Numbered from the stretch's first letter, positions 1 to 9,294 are shown. The stretch is DNA of 64,000 nucleotides from UBA2965 sp036526135 (GCA_036526135.1 DATCZA010000007.1:1-64000); one strand, 5' to 3'. The notes: generated by a model from the letters alone, not told the origin. Program-made: numbers and translations.

Positions 1-483
1 CCCATCGTCGGCCGCGGCGTGCTGATCGACATGGCCGCCCACATGGGCAAGGCCATTCTCCCCGCCGGCACCGCCTTCAACAGCCGAGAGATCAAGGCCG
101 CAGCCAAGGCCCAGGGCGTAACCATCGGCACGGGAGACGTGGTGCTTTTCCACACCGGCTGGCTGAACGTCGCCGATGACAAAGCGCGCTTCATGGCCGG
201 CGAGCCCGGTCTGGGCGTAGACGGGGCACGCTATCTGGCCGGTCTCGGCGTCGTGGCGGTGGGGTCGGACACCTGGGGGCTCGAGGTGCTGCCTTCCGAG
301 GTCGAAGGCGAAGCCTTTCCGGTTCATCCCGAGCTGCTCGCCAAGAACGGCGTCTACATCCTGGAGAACATGGACACCCGGGCCCTGGCCGCGGACGGCG
401 TGCACGAGTTCCTCTTCGTGCTCGGACAGCCTCGCTTCGTGGGCGCCGTCCAGGCGGTGATCAATCCGGTGGCGATCAAGTGA
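1..483 (+). CDS. Cyclase family protein (kynurenine formamidase-like), C-terminal part
   Basis: The reading frame is open from the first base, so the gene starts before the window; about 160 C-terminal residues are visible. The stretch VVLFHTGW and the later GSDTWGLEVLP and FPVHPELLAKNGVYILENM segments are typical of the cyclase/metal-dependent hydrolase family that includes bacterial kynurenine formamidase. The N-terminal metal-binding HxGTHxD motif would lie upstream, outside the window. The actual substrate cannot be told from this half. Its stop codon overlaps the start of the following lipoprotein gene (TGATG), so the two are probably co-transcribed. Confidence 0.75.
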   Translation, partial: PIVGRGVLIDMAAHMGKAILPAGTAFNSREIKAAAKAQGVTIGTGDVVLFHTGWLNVADDKARFMAGEPGLGVDGARYLAGLGVVAVGSDTWGLEVLPSEVEGEAFPVHPELLAKNGVYILENMDTRALAADGVHEFLFVLGQPRFVGAVQAVINPVAIK

Positions 484-1166
484 TGAAGGCCCCGAGGCGC
501 CCGACCGCCCAGGCCGCGATCCGGGCGGCCGCCGTGGCCGGCCTGCTGCTTGCCGGATGCGACACCGGCTCCGGCGCCGAGGACACCGCGCAGGCACAGG
601 CCCGAACCGGCGCCGAGCCGGCTTCCCCGGAGCTGCTCATGGCCCGACCACCGGAGGGCTGGAAGGTATGGTCTGCCACCCAGGATCCGGGGCTGCGAGT
701 GGCCCAATACGTCCCGGCCGACACCGACGCCGACAACTGGGAGCAGATGCTTCGCCTGGAATCCATGGCGGGGGATCCGCTGCCGGATCCCATCGAATTT
801 CTGACGGCGCTGGGCAGGGATCAGGCGGCCGGGTGCGGACAGTCATCGGATCTGAACATTCATTCCGGCCAGGAGAACAACTACGCCACGTCCGTCCGGC
901 TCTTCTCCTGTCGCAACGACGCGGCTCCGGACCTGGACCAGGTGACCCTGATCAAAGCCATCCGGGGAAACGAGAATTTCTACGTCATCGCGCTGACCAG
1001 ACGGACAACCTCCGGGGAGAGCACGCGACCGCCCGTCAGCGATGCGGAGATGGCGGTGTGGGCGGCCTACATGCGCACGGTGACCGTCTGCGACCCCACC
1101 CGTCCCGAGCACCCCTGCCCGACGTCGGGCGAGGCGCCCGAGCAGCCCGCCGCCACGGCCGGCTAG
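483..1166 (+). CDS. Predicted lipoprotein of unknown function
   Basis: The 227-residue product begins with a basic stretch, a hydrophobic core and a lipobox (LLAGC, lipid-modified Cys at about residue 26), so it should be a membrane-anchored lipoprotein facing the periplasm. The mature part has several cysteines, including two in the C-terminal segment TVCDPTRPEHPC, that could form disulfides. I do not recognise a domain. ATG at 483 overlaps the upstream stop; a GTG one codon earlier is also possible. It converges with the acyl-CoA dehydrogenase on the other strand and overlaps that gene's stop by four bases. Confidence 0.7.
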   Translation: MKAPRRPTAQAAIRAAAVAGLLLAGCDTGSGAEDTAQAQARTGAEPASPELLMARPPEGWKVWSATQDPGLRVAQYVPADTDADNWEQMLRLESMAGDPLPDPIEFLTALGRDQAAGCGQSSDLNIHSGQENNYATSVRLFSCRNDAAPDLDQVTLIKAIRGNENFYVIALTRRTTSGESTRPPVSDAEMAVWAAYMRTVTVCDPTRPEHPCPTSGEAPEQPAATAG

Positions 1167-2899
1167 AACGCGTCGGCGGCTAGCGCCATGACCGCCTCGG
1201 ATTCCGCCTCGATGGCAGCGGCGAGGCCCAGCGTCCGCGGCAAAAGCCGCTTGAAGTAAAACTCGGCACAGGCCCGCTTGCTGCGGCCAAAGTCGTCACC
1301 GGGGGCCGCGTCCGCCATTCGGGCCCACAGCCAGGCGTACAGGGTATAACCGGCGAGATCAAGGTAGTCGACGGCCACCGCTCCCGGCAGAGCGGCATCG
1401 GCGCGCGAACGCTGCACCAGAGAGTCCGTGACCTTCACCAGCCGCGCGACGGCAGCCAGCAGATCCGCGCGGTACGCCGAGTCGCGGGCATCAGCCTCGA
1501 CGATGGTGGCGAGCCGGCGCAGCACCGCACCACCGTCGCGCAGAATCTTCCGCCCGATCAGGTCCTGGGCCTGAATGCCGTTGGTGCCCTCGTAGATCTG
1601 CGCGATGCGGGCATCCCGGACGATCTGCTCCATTCCCCACTCACGAACGTATCCGTGCCCGCCGAAGACCTGTTGTCCCAGGACGGCGCAATCCAGGCCG
1701 CGATCGCTCAGAAACGCTTTGGCAATCGGGGTGAGCAGGTCGCCAAGGGCCAGGGCGTCCGGATCACCCAGGTGCTTGCCCAGATCGAGCTGCATGCCGG
1801 CGAAGAGCCCGAACGCCCGACCTGCTTCAGTGAGACATCGGATCGTGAGCAGCATGCGGCGCACGTCCGGATGAACGATCAGCGGGTCCGCGGCAGCCTC
1901 GGGTTTTTGCGGTCCCTCCGGGGAGCGACCCTGAATTCGCTCGGTGGCATAACGCGCCGCCTGCTGGTAGGCGAGCTCCCCTGCGCCCAGGCCCTGCAGG
2001 CCCACCGAGAGCCGCTCGTAATTCATCATGGTGAACATCGCGGCGAGGCCCTGGTTCTCCTCGCCGACGAGAAAGCCGACCGCGCCGTCGAAGTTCATGA
2101 CCGACGTGGCGCTGCCACGAATGCCCATCTTGTGCTCGATGGATCCGCTGGCCAGCGCGTTGCGCTCGCCGGGCTCGCCATCGGCGTCGGGCAGGAACTT
2201 CGGCACGATGAACAGCGATATGCCCCGGCTGCCCGCCGGCGCCCCCGGAACCTTTGCCAGCACCAGATGAACGATGTTCTCGGACAGGTCGTGCTCGCCG
2301 CTGGTGATGAAGATCTTCGTGCCCGTGATCCGGTAGGTGCCGTCGCCCGCCGACTCCGCCCGCGTGCGCATCATGCCGAGATCCGAGCCTGCGTGGGGCT
2401 CGGTGAGGTCCATGGCGCCGCTCCAGCGGCCGCTGTAGAGCTTTGGCAGGTAGAGCGATTTCTGCGCAGCCGAGCCATGGGTGTCGATGCAGATCGAGGC
2501 CCCCACCGAAAGCGTGCCGTACAGGAACAGGCTCGTGTTTGCGGACCAGAACATCTCCTCGACCAGACATCCGAGCATCTTCGGCATGCCCTGACCCTCG
2601 AACTCCGGATTGCCCGAGATCCCCAGCCAGCCGCCGCCGGCCATGTCGTCGTATGCGGCTTTGAAGCCCGCGGGCGCGGTGACGACGCCGTCGTCCCAAC
2701 GACAGCCTTGCTCGTCTCCGGTTTGGTTGAGCGGTGCCATTACTTCTCTGGCGACCCTTCCCCCCTCGGCCAGCACGGCGCGAACGAGTTCTTCGGATAG
2801 CTCAGCAAATGCGGGAATACGGCCCCAGGTCTCCCCCGCCCGAAACACATCGAACAGAAGAAAGTCGAAGTCTCTCAGCGGGGCCTGATACTCGAGCAT
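1163..2899 (-). CDS. Acyl-CoA dehydrogenase, DmdC-like (3-methylmercaptopropionyl-CoA dehydrogenase family)
   Basis: A 578-residue, FAD-dependent acyl-CoA dehydrogenase of the long type (about 600 residues rather than about 380). The N-terminus YQAPLRDFDFLLFDVF is characteristic of the DmdC/AidB-related branch. FAD/substrate-loop motifs are LTEPHAGSD and TKIFITSGEHD; the C-terminal catalytic region reads YEGTNGIQAQDL, followed by an extra helical domain. DmdC oxidises 3-methylmercaptopropionyl-CoA in DMSP demethylation, but most members act on other acyl-CoAs, so the substrate is open. AGGGGG precedes the ATG. It lies 48 bases downstream of a paralogue on the same strand; the two probably form an operon. 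Confidence 0.9.
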   Translation of the reverse strand: MLEYQAPLRDFDFLLFDVFRAGETWGRIPAFAELSEELVRAVLAEGGRVAREVMAPLNQTGDEQGCRWDDGVVTAPAGFKAAYDDMAGGGWLGISGNPEFEGQGMPKMLGCLVEEMFWSANTSLFLYGTLSVGASICIDTHGSAAQKSLYLPKLYSGRWSGAMDLTEPHAGSDLGMMRTRAESAGDGTYRITGTKIFITSGEHDLSENIVHLVLAKVPGAPAGSRGISLFIVPKFLPDADGEPGERNALASGSIEHKMGIRGSATSVMNFDGAVGFLVGEENQGLAAMFTMMNYERLSVGLQGLGAGELAYQQAARYATERIQGRSPEGPQKPEAAADPLIVHPDVRRMLLTIRCLTEAGRAFGLFAGMQLDLGKHLGDPDALALGDLLTPIAKAFLSDRGLDCAVLGQQVFGGHGYVREWGMEQIVRDARIAQIYEGTNGIQAQDLIGRKILRDGGAVLRRLATIVEADARDSAYRADLLAAVARLVKVTDSLVQRSRADAALPGAVAVDYLDLAGYTLYAWLWARMADAAPGDDFGRSKRACAEFYFKRLLPRTLGLAAAIEAESEAVMALAADAF

Positions 2900-2947
2900 G
2901 GGTTCCCCCTGCCGTCCAAGGCAATCATGACTTCAAGCGCACGGTGT

Positions 2948-4714
2948 TCAGAGCGCGACCAGCGCACCTTCGTCGACGTCCATGAGAGTCCCTTTGCCCG
3001 CTTCGATGGCAGCCTGGTGTGCCTTCGCGCGCGGCAGAACGCGACTGAAGAAAAAGTCGGCGACCGCAATCTTGCCTGCATGAAAGGGATCCGTCGACCC
3101 CGCTCGAATCGCCTCGTCCGCGCTGCGCGCCATGAGAGCCCAGCAGAAAGCGAGCGCCGCGTACCCGCTGTAGTAGAGGTAGTCCACGGCCGCAGCACCT
3201 ACCTCATCCAGATCCTGCATGGCCGTCGCGCTGAGCTGCAGCGTGAGCTCGCCCCACTCGTCGGCAAGCGCTTTGAGAGGAGCGGCCAGACGGGGCAGCG
3301 GATCCTCCAGGGAGGCGGCAACGGCCTGCATCTCGCCGATGAAGCTGACGAGCCCCTTGCCCTGGTTCTGCAGAATTTTCCGACCCACGAGATCGAGGGC
3401 CTGTATCTGCGTGGTGCCCTCGTAGATGGTGGTGATTCTGGTGTCGCGCACGTACTGCTCGACACCGGTCTCCCGGATGAAGCCGTGGCCACCGTAAATC
3501 TGCACGGCTTGATTGACCGACTCGAAGCCAAGCTCCGTCAGGATACCCTTGACCACGGGGGTCAGAAAATCGAGCAGCTCGCCGGCCGAAGCCCGCTCAT
3601 CCGGGGACCCGTCCCGGAAACGATCGATGATCTGTGCGGCGTAGTAGACGAGCGCCCGTCCCCCTTCCGCGATGGCGCGCTGGAAGAGCAGCATTCGCCG
3701 CACGTCCGGGTGCACGATGATGGGATCCGCCGGCCGCTCCGGCGCCTTGGGCCCCGTGAGGGAGCGCATCTGCAGGCGATCCTGGGCGTATTCCAACGAC
3801 AGCAGGCAGGCCGCGTGGGCCTGGCTGGCGCCCTGCAGACCCACCACCAGCCGCGCGCCGTTCATCATCGTGAACATGTAACGCATGCCGTGGTTCGGCT
3901 CGCCCACCAGATATCCCCTGGCGCCGTCGAAGTTGAGAACGCAGGTGGCGTTGCCGTGGATGCCCATCTTCTCCTCGATGGAGCCACACGACACGCCATT
4001 GCGCGTGCCGTCGAGATCGAACTTGGGCACGACGAACATGGATATGCCCTTGGTTCCCGGAGGCGCGTCCGGAATGCGGGCAAGAACCAGGTGGACGATG
4101 TTCTCCGCCATGTCGTGCTCGCCGGCAGAGATGAAGATCTTGGTCCCCGAGATCCGGTACGTTCCGTCTGCAGAGGCCTCCGCCCGGGTTCTGGCCAGGC
4201 CCACGTCCGACCCGGCGTGGGGCTCGGTCAGACACATGGTCCCCGTCCACTCACCCGAGAGGAGATTGGCGAGAAACGCGTCCTTGAGCTCCGCGCTCCC
4301 GTGCTCCTCTAAAGCGCCGACGACCCCCCGCGAAAGGCCCGGGTACATGGTCCAGGCCATGTTCGCGCAGCACATCAGGTCCTCCAGGAAAAAGCTCATG
4401 CTGTCCGGCAGGCCCTGGCCACCGTAGGCAGCGGAACCGCTGAGACCGGCCCAGCCTCCTTCGACGTACTTGGCGTAGGCCTCCTTGAACCCGGCCGGCG
4501 TGCTCACCGACCCGTCTTCCAGTCGGCAGCCGGATTCGTCCCCAACGCGGTTGAGCGGCGCCAGCTCGCCATCGGCAAACCGCGCAGCTTCCTCGACGAT
4601 GGCGTCGATGAGATCGCGGCCCGGTGGTTCGTCGAGCTCGAGCCGTGCGTAGTGCCCGGCGAAATCGAACACGTCGTGAATCAAAAACCGCACGTCTTTG
4701 AGCGATGCTGGCAT
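2948..4714 (-). CDS. Acyl-CoA dehydrogenase, DmdC-like, second paralogue
   Basis: The second long acyl-CoA dehydrogenase, 588 residues from the chosen ATG at 4714, which has an ideal GGAGG seven bases upstream; an upstream in-frame ATG at 4756 has no such site. Motifs match its neighbour: KDVRFLIHDVF at the N-terminus, LTEPHAGSDVG, TKIFISAGEHD and the catalytic-loop YEGTTQIQALDL near the end of the dehydrogenase fold. It should oxidise acyl-CoA to enoyl-CoA with electrons passed to ETF. The similar length and order of motifs suggests the pair arose by tandem duplication and divergence. Confidence 0.9.
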   Translation of the reverse strand: MPASLKDVRFLIHDVFDFAGHYARLELDEPPGRDLIDAIVEEAARFADGELAPLNRVGDESGCRLEDGSVSTPAGFKEAYAKYVEGGWAGLSGSAAYGGQGLPDSMSFFLEDLMCCANMAWTMYPGLSRGVVGALEEHGSAELKDAFLANLLSGEWTGTMCLTEPHAGSDVGLARTRAEASADGTYRISGTKIFISAGEHDMAENIVHLVLARIPDAPPGTKGISMFVVPKFDLDGTRNGVSCGSIEEKMGIHGNATCVLNFDGARGYLVGEPNHGMRYMFTMMNGARLVVGLQGASQAHAACLLSLEYAQDRLQMRSLTGPKAPERPADPIIVHPDVRRMLLFQRAIAEGGRALVYYAAQIIDRFRDGSPDERASAGELLDFLTPVVKGILTELGFESVNQAVQIYGGHGFIRETGVEQYVRDTRITTIYEGTTQIQALDLVGRKILQNQGKGLVSFIGEMQAVAASLEDPLPRLAAPLKALADEWGELTLQLSATAMQDLDEVGAAAVDYLYYSGYAALAFCWALMARSADEAIRAGSTDPFHAGKIAVADFFFSRVLPRAKAHQAAIEAGKGTLMDVDEGALVAL

Positions 4715-4920
4715 CTTGGATCCTCCAATGCGGAGGGCACGGTAGCAAATCTTCACGGCCCGTCAATGACCCCCTCCACAGATCGCGTTCGCCCCGCGCT
4801 GATGCGCAAAATCGCGGCCTGCTCCCGCCCGGAGGAGCGGGTGAATCGTGACGGGCTTCGCACGCCATACGAGGACATTCGCTACTGTCGTGCCAAACGT
4901 CCAACGGGCAGGATCAACCG

Positions 4921-5616
4921 ATGATCGGTCGCGCGTTGCGAGCCCTGTTCCCGCCCATCTGCCTGCTCTGCGATCAGAGCTGCGCAGCCGAGGCAGACGT
5001 AGACCTGTGCAGCCGGTGCCTGCCCGTCCTGCCCTGGAACCCGCAGCCCTGTCCCCGCTGCGCGCTTCCGCGGGAGAACGGCACCGGGCGATGCCAACCC
5101 TGCGAAGACGACCCTCTGCCGGTGGCCCGCACCGTGGCGCCGCTGCTCCACGCCGGCTACCCGCGCCACTGGGTCCACCGGCTCAAGTTTCACGAGGGCA
5201 TGGTCGAGGGCCGGCTGCTGGCGCACCTGCTCGCCGGGGCGGTCCGTGAAAGCTACGGCAGGACCGACCTTCCGGACATGCTGGTGCCCGTTCCCACGGC
5301 TCCGGGACGGCTGGCCTGGCGGGGTCACAATCAGGCAGCCACCATCGCCGCTTTCCTGAGCCGCCGCCTGAGCCTGCCGCTGGCCCGGCGCGGAGCCAGG
5401 CGCGCCCGCAGCTCCCGGCCCCAGAGACTTCTGTCCCGCGCCGCACGCCTGAAGGCCACTGCCGGCATCTTCGAATCACGTCAGTGGCGGGGCGAGACGA
5501 TCGCCGTGGTCGACGACGTCATGACCACCGGGGCTACAGTCGCCGAGCTCGCACGCACGCTGACGGCGGCGGGTGCGGGCGAAGTCCACGTGTGGTCGGC
5601 CACCCGCGCCGTCTGA
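4921..5616 (+). CDS. ComF family phosphoribosyltransferase-like protein
   Basis: A 231-residue protein with the ComF/GntX arrangement: an N-terminal zinc-ribbon-like region with CxxC pairs (CLLC, CSRC, CPRC, CQPC) in the first 65 residues, then a type I phosphoribosyltransferase domain ending in the PRPP loop IAVVDDVMTTGATV. Family members have roles in DNA uptake or utilisation, but the biochemical reaction is not settled. CAGGA lies eight bases before the ATG. It starts divergently from the acyl-CoA dehydrogenase pair, with about 200 bases between, and the kinase gene follows 22 bases after its stop. Confidence 0.85.
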   Translation: MIGRALRALFPPICLLCDQSCAAEADVDLCSRCLPVLPWNPQPCPRCALPRENGTGRCQPCEDDPLPVARTVAPLLHAGYPRHWVHRLKFHEGMVEGRLLAHLLAGAVRESYGRTDLPDMLVPVPTAPGRLAWRGHNQAATIAAFLSRRLSLPLARRGARRARSSRPQRLLSRAARLKATAGIFESRQWRGETIAVVDDVMTTGATVAELARTLTAAGAGEVHVWSATRAV

Positions 5617-5638
5617 GTTCCCTGGTAGACTGGCTCTC

Positions 5639-6625
5639 ATGAGCGAGTCGTCCACCAGCACACCCTATGCCGGCCTGACCCCGGACCTGATACTCGACGC
5701 GTTGGAGGCCACCGGGTTCGCCCCAACCGGAAGCCTGCTCGAGCTGAACAGCTACGAAAACCGGGTCTATCAGCTGGAGGTTGAGGACGGGACGTTCGTC
5801 GTGACCAAGTTCTACCGTCCCGAGCGCTGGAGCGACGCGCAGATCCTCGAAGAGCACGCGTTCACCGCAGAGCTCATCGAGCATGAGCTGCCCGCGGTGG
5901 GGCCGCTGCGGAGAGACGGCACCACCCTGTTCGAGCACTCCGGATTCCGTTTCGCCGTGTTCCCGAGGCAGGGCGGGCACCCTCCCAACATAGAGGTCGA
6001 GGAAGATCTGAAGGTTCTCTCCCGCACGCTGGCCCGGCTTCATGCCATCGGTCGGATCCGCCCGTTCGAGACACGCCCCACGCTCAGCTGCGAGCGAATG
6101 GGCAGGCAGAGCCGCGAGTTTCTGCTGGAAACGAACCTCGTTCCCCTGGAGCTTCAGCCGGCCTACGCCAGCACCACCGAGCATCTGCTCGAGCGGCTGG
6201 AGCCGCTGTTCGATACCGAGCACCAATGGCGCCGCATCCACGGCGACTGCCACCTGGGCAACCTGCTGTGGCGCGGCGAGGTTCCACACTTCGTCGATTT
6301 CGACGACTGCGTGAACGGTCCGCCGATACAGGACCTGTGGATGCTGCTGTCCGGCGAGCACCACGAGCGCGAAGCCCAGCTGAGCATGATCCTGGAGGCT
6401 TACGATCAGTTTGCGAGCTTCGACCTGTCGAGCCTCAGGCTGATCGAACCCCTGCGCACGCTGCGAATCATGCACCACGCTGCCTGGATCGGCCGCCGCT
6501 GGAGCGATCCGGCCTTTCCCCGTGCGTTCCCGTGGTTCAACACGGAGAAGTACTGGTCGGAACACATTCTCAGCCTGCGAGAGCAGATGGCCGCTCTCGA
6601 CGAGCCTACGCTGACGGTAAGCTGA
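5639..6625 (+). CDS. srkA: Stress response kinase A (SrkA/YihE/RdoA)
   Basis: A 328-residue Ser/Thr kinase of the choline-kinase-like fold. Highly diagnostic segments are LNSYENRVYQ near residue 40, KFYRPERW, the catalytic loop IHGDCHLGNLLW and the metal-binding VDFDDCVNGPPIQDLWML. In enterobacteria SrkA counters stress-induced death linked to the MazEF toxin. The ATG at 5639 was chosen because family members begin close to this point; an in-frame start further upstream would run into comF. The last 20 bases overlap the convergent acyltransferase gene. Confidence 0.93.
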   Translation: MSESSTSTPYAGLTPDLILDALEATGFAPTGSLLELNSYENRVYQLEVEDGTFVVTKFYRPERWSDAQILEEHAFTAELIEHELPAVGPLRRDGTTLFEHSGFRFAVFPRQGGHPPNIEVEEDLKVLSRTLARLHAIGRIRPFETRPTLSCERMGRQSREFLLETNLVPLELQPAYASTTEHLLERLEPLFDTEHQWRRIHGDCHLGNLLWRGEVPHFVDFDDCVNGPPIQDLWMLLSGEHHEREAQLSMILEAYDQFASFDLSSLRLIEPLRTLRIMHHAAWIGRRWSDPAFPRAFPWFNTEKYWSEHILSLREQMAALDEPTLTVS

Positions 6626-7742
6626 GCTCCCGGCGATTGCGCAGGACGTTGGCGTACGCCGCCAGGAGATAGGGCTTCTCGGCGTCGGGGCACCCGGCAA
6701 GACGCTGCTCGAAGGCGGCGGTCACGGCAGGAAGCTCGGCCAGCTGCACATGGCAGCTGGCCTGGCCGAGCCGGGCCGCCGCCTGCGCCTGGGTGGGAAA
6801 GATCTTCAGGCCCGCGACGATGGCGCGATCGATCTCGAGGGCGAGGGCTTCCGCAGTTTCGAAGTAGCCGGTCACGGGCGAGCCGAAGTGCAGATGCACG
6901 CGACCCTTGAAGCCCATCATGCCCTCCACGATGCTCTGGAAATCCTCGTCCGGCGGCTTGATGTAGGAGCCTTCCCTTTCCGTCAGGTAAAGCTCGTGGG
7001 CTTTGCGCAGATCGCAGGGATCGAGCTCGTAGGAGACGGCTACCGGGACGATGCGGATTCGCGTGACGAGATCCCCGAAGCTCCCCGCTTCCTTGCGGTA
7101 GGCGAGACCCAGCATCTTCAGCAGGGCCGGATCGGTGCGATCGAAACCGTCCTTCGATCGACCCTCGCGTTGCGCGATCCACACCGACTCGCCCTCCTCG
7201 AGCGACTGGCGGATGTAGTGGGACGTTCGCGAAAGCGCGGCGTAGACGGCTCGGGTACCGCTGACTTTGCGCTCGACCACGAAGCTTTTGTTGAGGCGCA
7301 TCAGGTCGGCGGCGAACGGCCGCGCGAACAGGTTGTCCCCGACCGCGATGCGCGACGTCTGGTGCCCCGCTCGATGAATCACGTAGTTGAGGATGCCCGA
7401 GTCCATCACGATGTCCCGATGATTCGACATGAACAGGTAGGGCTTGCCCTTAGACAGCTCGTCCAGGCCGTCCACCGTCAGCTCCACGACGGTCTCCTCG
7501 ATCAGGCGGGCCATGTACTTTCCCAGGAACAGCTGAACGTCGTTGACGGTGACCAGCCCCTTCGTCTTGCGTCTGAGGTAGGCTCTGACCAGGACGCTCG
7601 CCAGGCGGGGCCAGACCCGGGCCAACCCGGGCATCAGGTAGACGGCCACCGCGCGGTCGAGTTCTGCGTCTTCGACCAGGCGCGCGACCACCCCCGCAAC
7701 CTCCGGGTCCTCGTAGGGTCGAATGGCTTCGAAGTCCAGCAT
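6606..7742 (-). CDS. 1-acyl-sn-glycerol-3-phosphate acyltransferase-like protein
   Basis: A 378-residue protein with a PlsC-type acyltransferase domain in the middle: the acceptor-site motif SNHRDIVMDS around residue 127 and the second block AQREGRSKDG around residue 190. Flanking N- and C-terminal extensions are typical of a proteobacterial family annotated as glycerol acyltransferase. It would transfer an acyl chain to a lysophospholipid-type acceptor at the inner membrane. No long transmembrane helices are seen. The ATG at 7742 faces the MBL hydrolase gene across a 98-base divergent spacer. Confidence 0.82.
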   Translation of the reverse strand: MLDFEAIRPYEDPEVAGVVARLVEDAELDRAVAVYLMPGLARVWPRLASVLVRAYLRRKTKGLVTVNDVQLFLGKYMARLIEETVVELTVDGLDELSKGKPYLFMSNHRDIVMDSGILNYVIHRAGHQTSRIAVGDNLFARPFAADLMRLNKSFVVERKVSGTRAVYAALSRTSHYIRQSLEEGESVWIAQREGRSKDGFDRTDPALLKMLGLAYRKEAGSFGDLVTRIRIVPVAVSYELDPCDLRKAHELYLTEREGSYIKPPDEDFQSIVEGMMGFKGRVHLHFGSPVTGYFETAEALALEIDRAIVAGLKIFPTQAQAAARLGQASCHVQLAELPAVTAAFEQRLAGCPDAEKPYLLAAYANVLRNRRELSLPSA

Positions 7743-7782
7743 GTGCGCCAGTTAGCGCCATTTGACAGGCAGAAAACAAGTC

Positions 7783-7800
7783 GCCGCCCGGGCGGCTTTT
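7783..7800 (+). terminator. GC-rich palindrome followed by T-run in a divergent spacer
   Basis: GCCGCCCGGGCGGC (perfect 14-base palindrome) is followed directly by TTTT. In form it is a rho-independent terminator on the plus strand, but it lies 45 bases upstream of the MBL gene start and between divergent genes, so it would act as a leader hairpin or attenuator if transcribed, or simply as insulation. No promoter was confirmed upstream. Confidence 0.35.
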
Positions 7801-7840
7801 CCTCTAACATGAGGAGCCTGCTCGGTGGGGGAGACATCTG

Positions 7841-8806
7841 ATGGGCCTAGGCATTCGCCCCTTTGACAAGGGCCTGCTCGACCTGGGAAACGGCGCATAC
7901 GCCTGGCTCCAGCCCGACGGCAGCTGGGGTTGGTCAAACGCCGGCCTGGTGGTCGACGGGGACGCCTCCCTGCTGGTGGACACGCTCTTCGACAAGCACC
8001 TGACCCGCGAGATGCTCAGCGCCATGCGCGACGCCGCACCCAAGGCCACCCGGCAATTCGACACTCTGGTCAACACGCACTCCAACGGCGACCACTGCAA
8101 CGGTAACGAGCTGGTGACCGGGGCCGAGATCGTCGCCTCGAAAGCCTGCGCGGAGGAGCTCGCCGCCGAGAATCCAAGAATGATGCAGACGATGATGGAG
8201 CGCGCGCCGGAAATGGGCGAAGTGGGCGAGTTCTTCGTTCACTGTTTCGGCGCTTTCGACTTCACCAACATCAACCACACTCTGCCCACCCGTACCTTCG
8301 AGGGAGAGCTTGGACTGACCGTCGGTGACAAGGCGGTGCTGCTCAAGCAGGTCGGGCCCGCCCACACCCGAGGCGACGTTCTGGCCTACGTTCCCGATGA
8401 GAAGCTCATCTACACAGGCGACATCCTCTTCATCGAAGGCCACCCGATTCTCTGGGTGGGCCCCGTGGGCAACTGGATCGAAGCCTGCGACTACATGCTC
8501 GGTCTGGACCTGGAGAACGTGGTGCCCGGACACGGTCCCGTCACGGACAAACGCGGCGTGATGGCCGTGCGCGACTACCTGATCTACATTCGTGACGAGG
8601 CTCGCAAACGATTCGATGCCGGCATGCCGCCGGACGAGGCGGCTGTGGACATCTCGCTGACGGACTACGACTCCTGGGGCGACGCCGAGCGGATCGTGGT
8701 CAACGTGGCCGTGCTCTACAAGGAGTTCGCTGCAGATCCCGAGCCCGGCGACATCGCCGAGCTGTTCGCGCTGATGGCCAAGGTGCACAAGGCCCGGCGC
8801 CGTTGA
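7841..8806 (+). CDS. MBL-fold metallo-hydrolase with a variant metal motif
   Basis: A 321-residue metallo-beta-lactamase-fold enzyme. The usual HxHxDH metal site reads HSNGDH (His80, Asn82, Asp84, His85), so the second histidine is replaced by asparagine; GPAHTRGDVLAY and IYTGDILF supply the later ligands, and VVPGHGPV closes the fold. No signal peptide, so probably cytoplasmic. The reaction is unknown. GGGGGAGA precedes the ATG. The stop overlaps the TTG start of the GNAT gene, so the two should be translated together. Confidence 0.85.
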   Translation: MGLGIRPFDKGLLDLGNGAYAWLQPDGSWGWSNAGLVVDGDASLLVDTLFDKHLTREMLSAMRDAAPKATRQFDTLVNTHSNGDHCNGNELVTGAEIVASKACAEELAAENPRMMQTMMERAPEMGEVGEFFVHCFGAFDFTNINHTLPTRTFEGELGLTVGDKAVLLKQVGPAHTRGDVLAYVPDEKLIYTGDILFIEGHPILWVGPVGNWIEACDYMLGLDLENVVPGHGPVTDKRGVMAVRDYLIYIRDEARKRFDAGMPPDEAAVDISLTDYDSWGDAERIVVNVAVLYKEFAADPEPGDIAELFALMAKVHKARRR

Positions 8807-9294
8807 CCGACCTGCGCCGCGCCGGGGAGGACGATCTGCCTGCCCTGGTCCGGATCTACAACCACTACGTGGCCCACTCCCACTGCACGTTCGACATCGA
8901 AACCTACAGCGTCGACGAGCGGCGAGGGTGGTGGCGGCGGTTCGACGCCGCCCGATACCAGTGCTGGATCGCCGAGCACGCCGGCAGGGTCATCGGCTAT
9001 GCCTGCAGCCAGCCGCTGAAAGCCAAGGGCGGTTACGAAACCTCGGTTGAGGTGAGCGTCTACGTGGACGCCGCCCATACGGGCTCAGGAACCGGACGCT
9101 CCCTCTACCAGCAGCTGCTCGCAGCGCTCGCGCCCGAGGACGTGCACAGGGCCTACGCCCTGGTCGCCCTGCCCAACGATCCCTCCATCGCTTTGCATCA
9201 AACGATGGGCTTCCGGGAGGTTGCGCACCTCGGCGAGGTCGGCCGGAAGTTCGGCCGCTACTGGGACGTGGTCTGGCTGGAACGCGCCCTTTAG
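8803..9294 (+). CDS. GNAT N-acetyltransferase, phosphinothricin/amino-acid acetyltransferase type
   Basis: A 163-residue GNAT protein close in pattern to Pat/Bar and MnaT enzymes: IYNHYVAHSHCTFDIE at the N-terminus, SVEVSVYVDAAHTGSGTG as the acetyl-CoA loop, and ALPNDPSIALHQTMGFREV at the C-terminus. Such enzymes acetylate the amino group of small amino-acid analogues such as methionine derivatives or phosphinothricin. The start is TTG at 8803 overlapping the TGA of the MBL gene; there is no better upstream start. It converges with the TSUP permease gene, overlapping by four bases. Confidence 0.87.
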   Translation: MTDLRRAGEDDLPALVRIYNHYVAHSHCTFDIETYSVDERRGWWRRFDAARYQCWIAEHAGRVIGYACSQPLKAKGGYETSVEVSVYVDAAHTGSGTGRSLYQQLLAALAPEDVHRAYALVALPNDPSIALHQTMGFREVAHLGEVGRKFGRYWDVVWLERAL

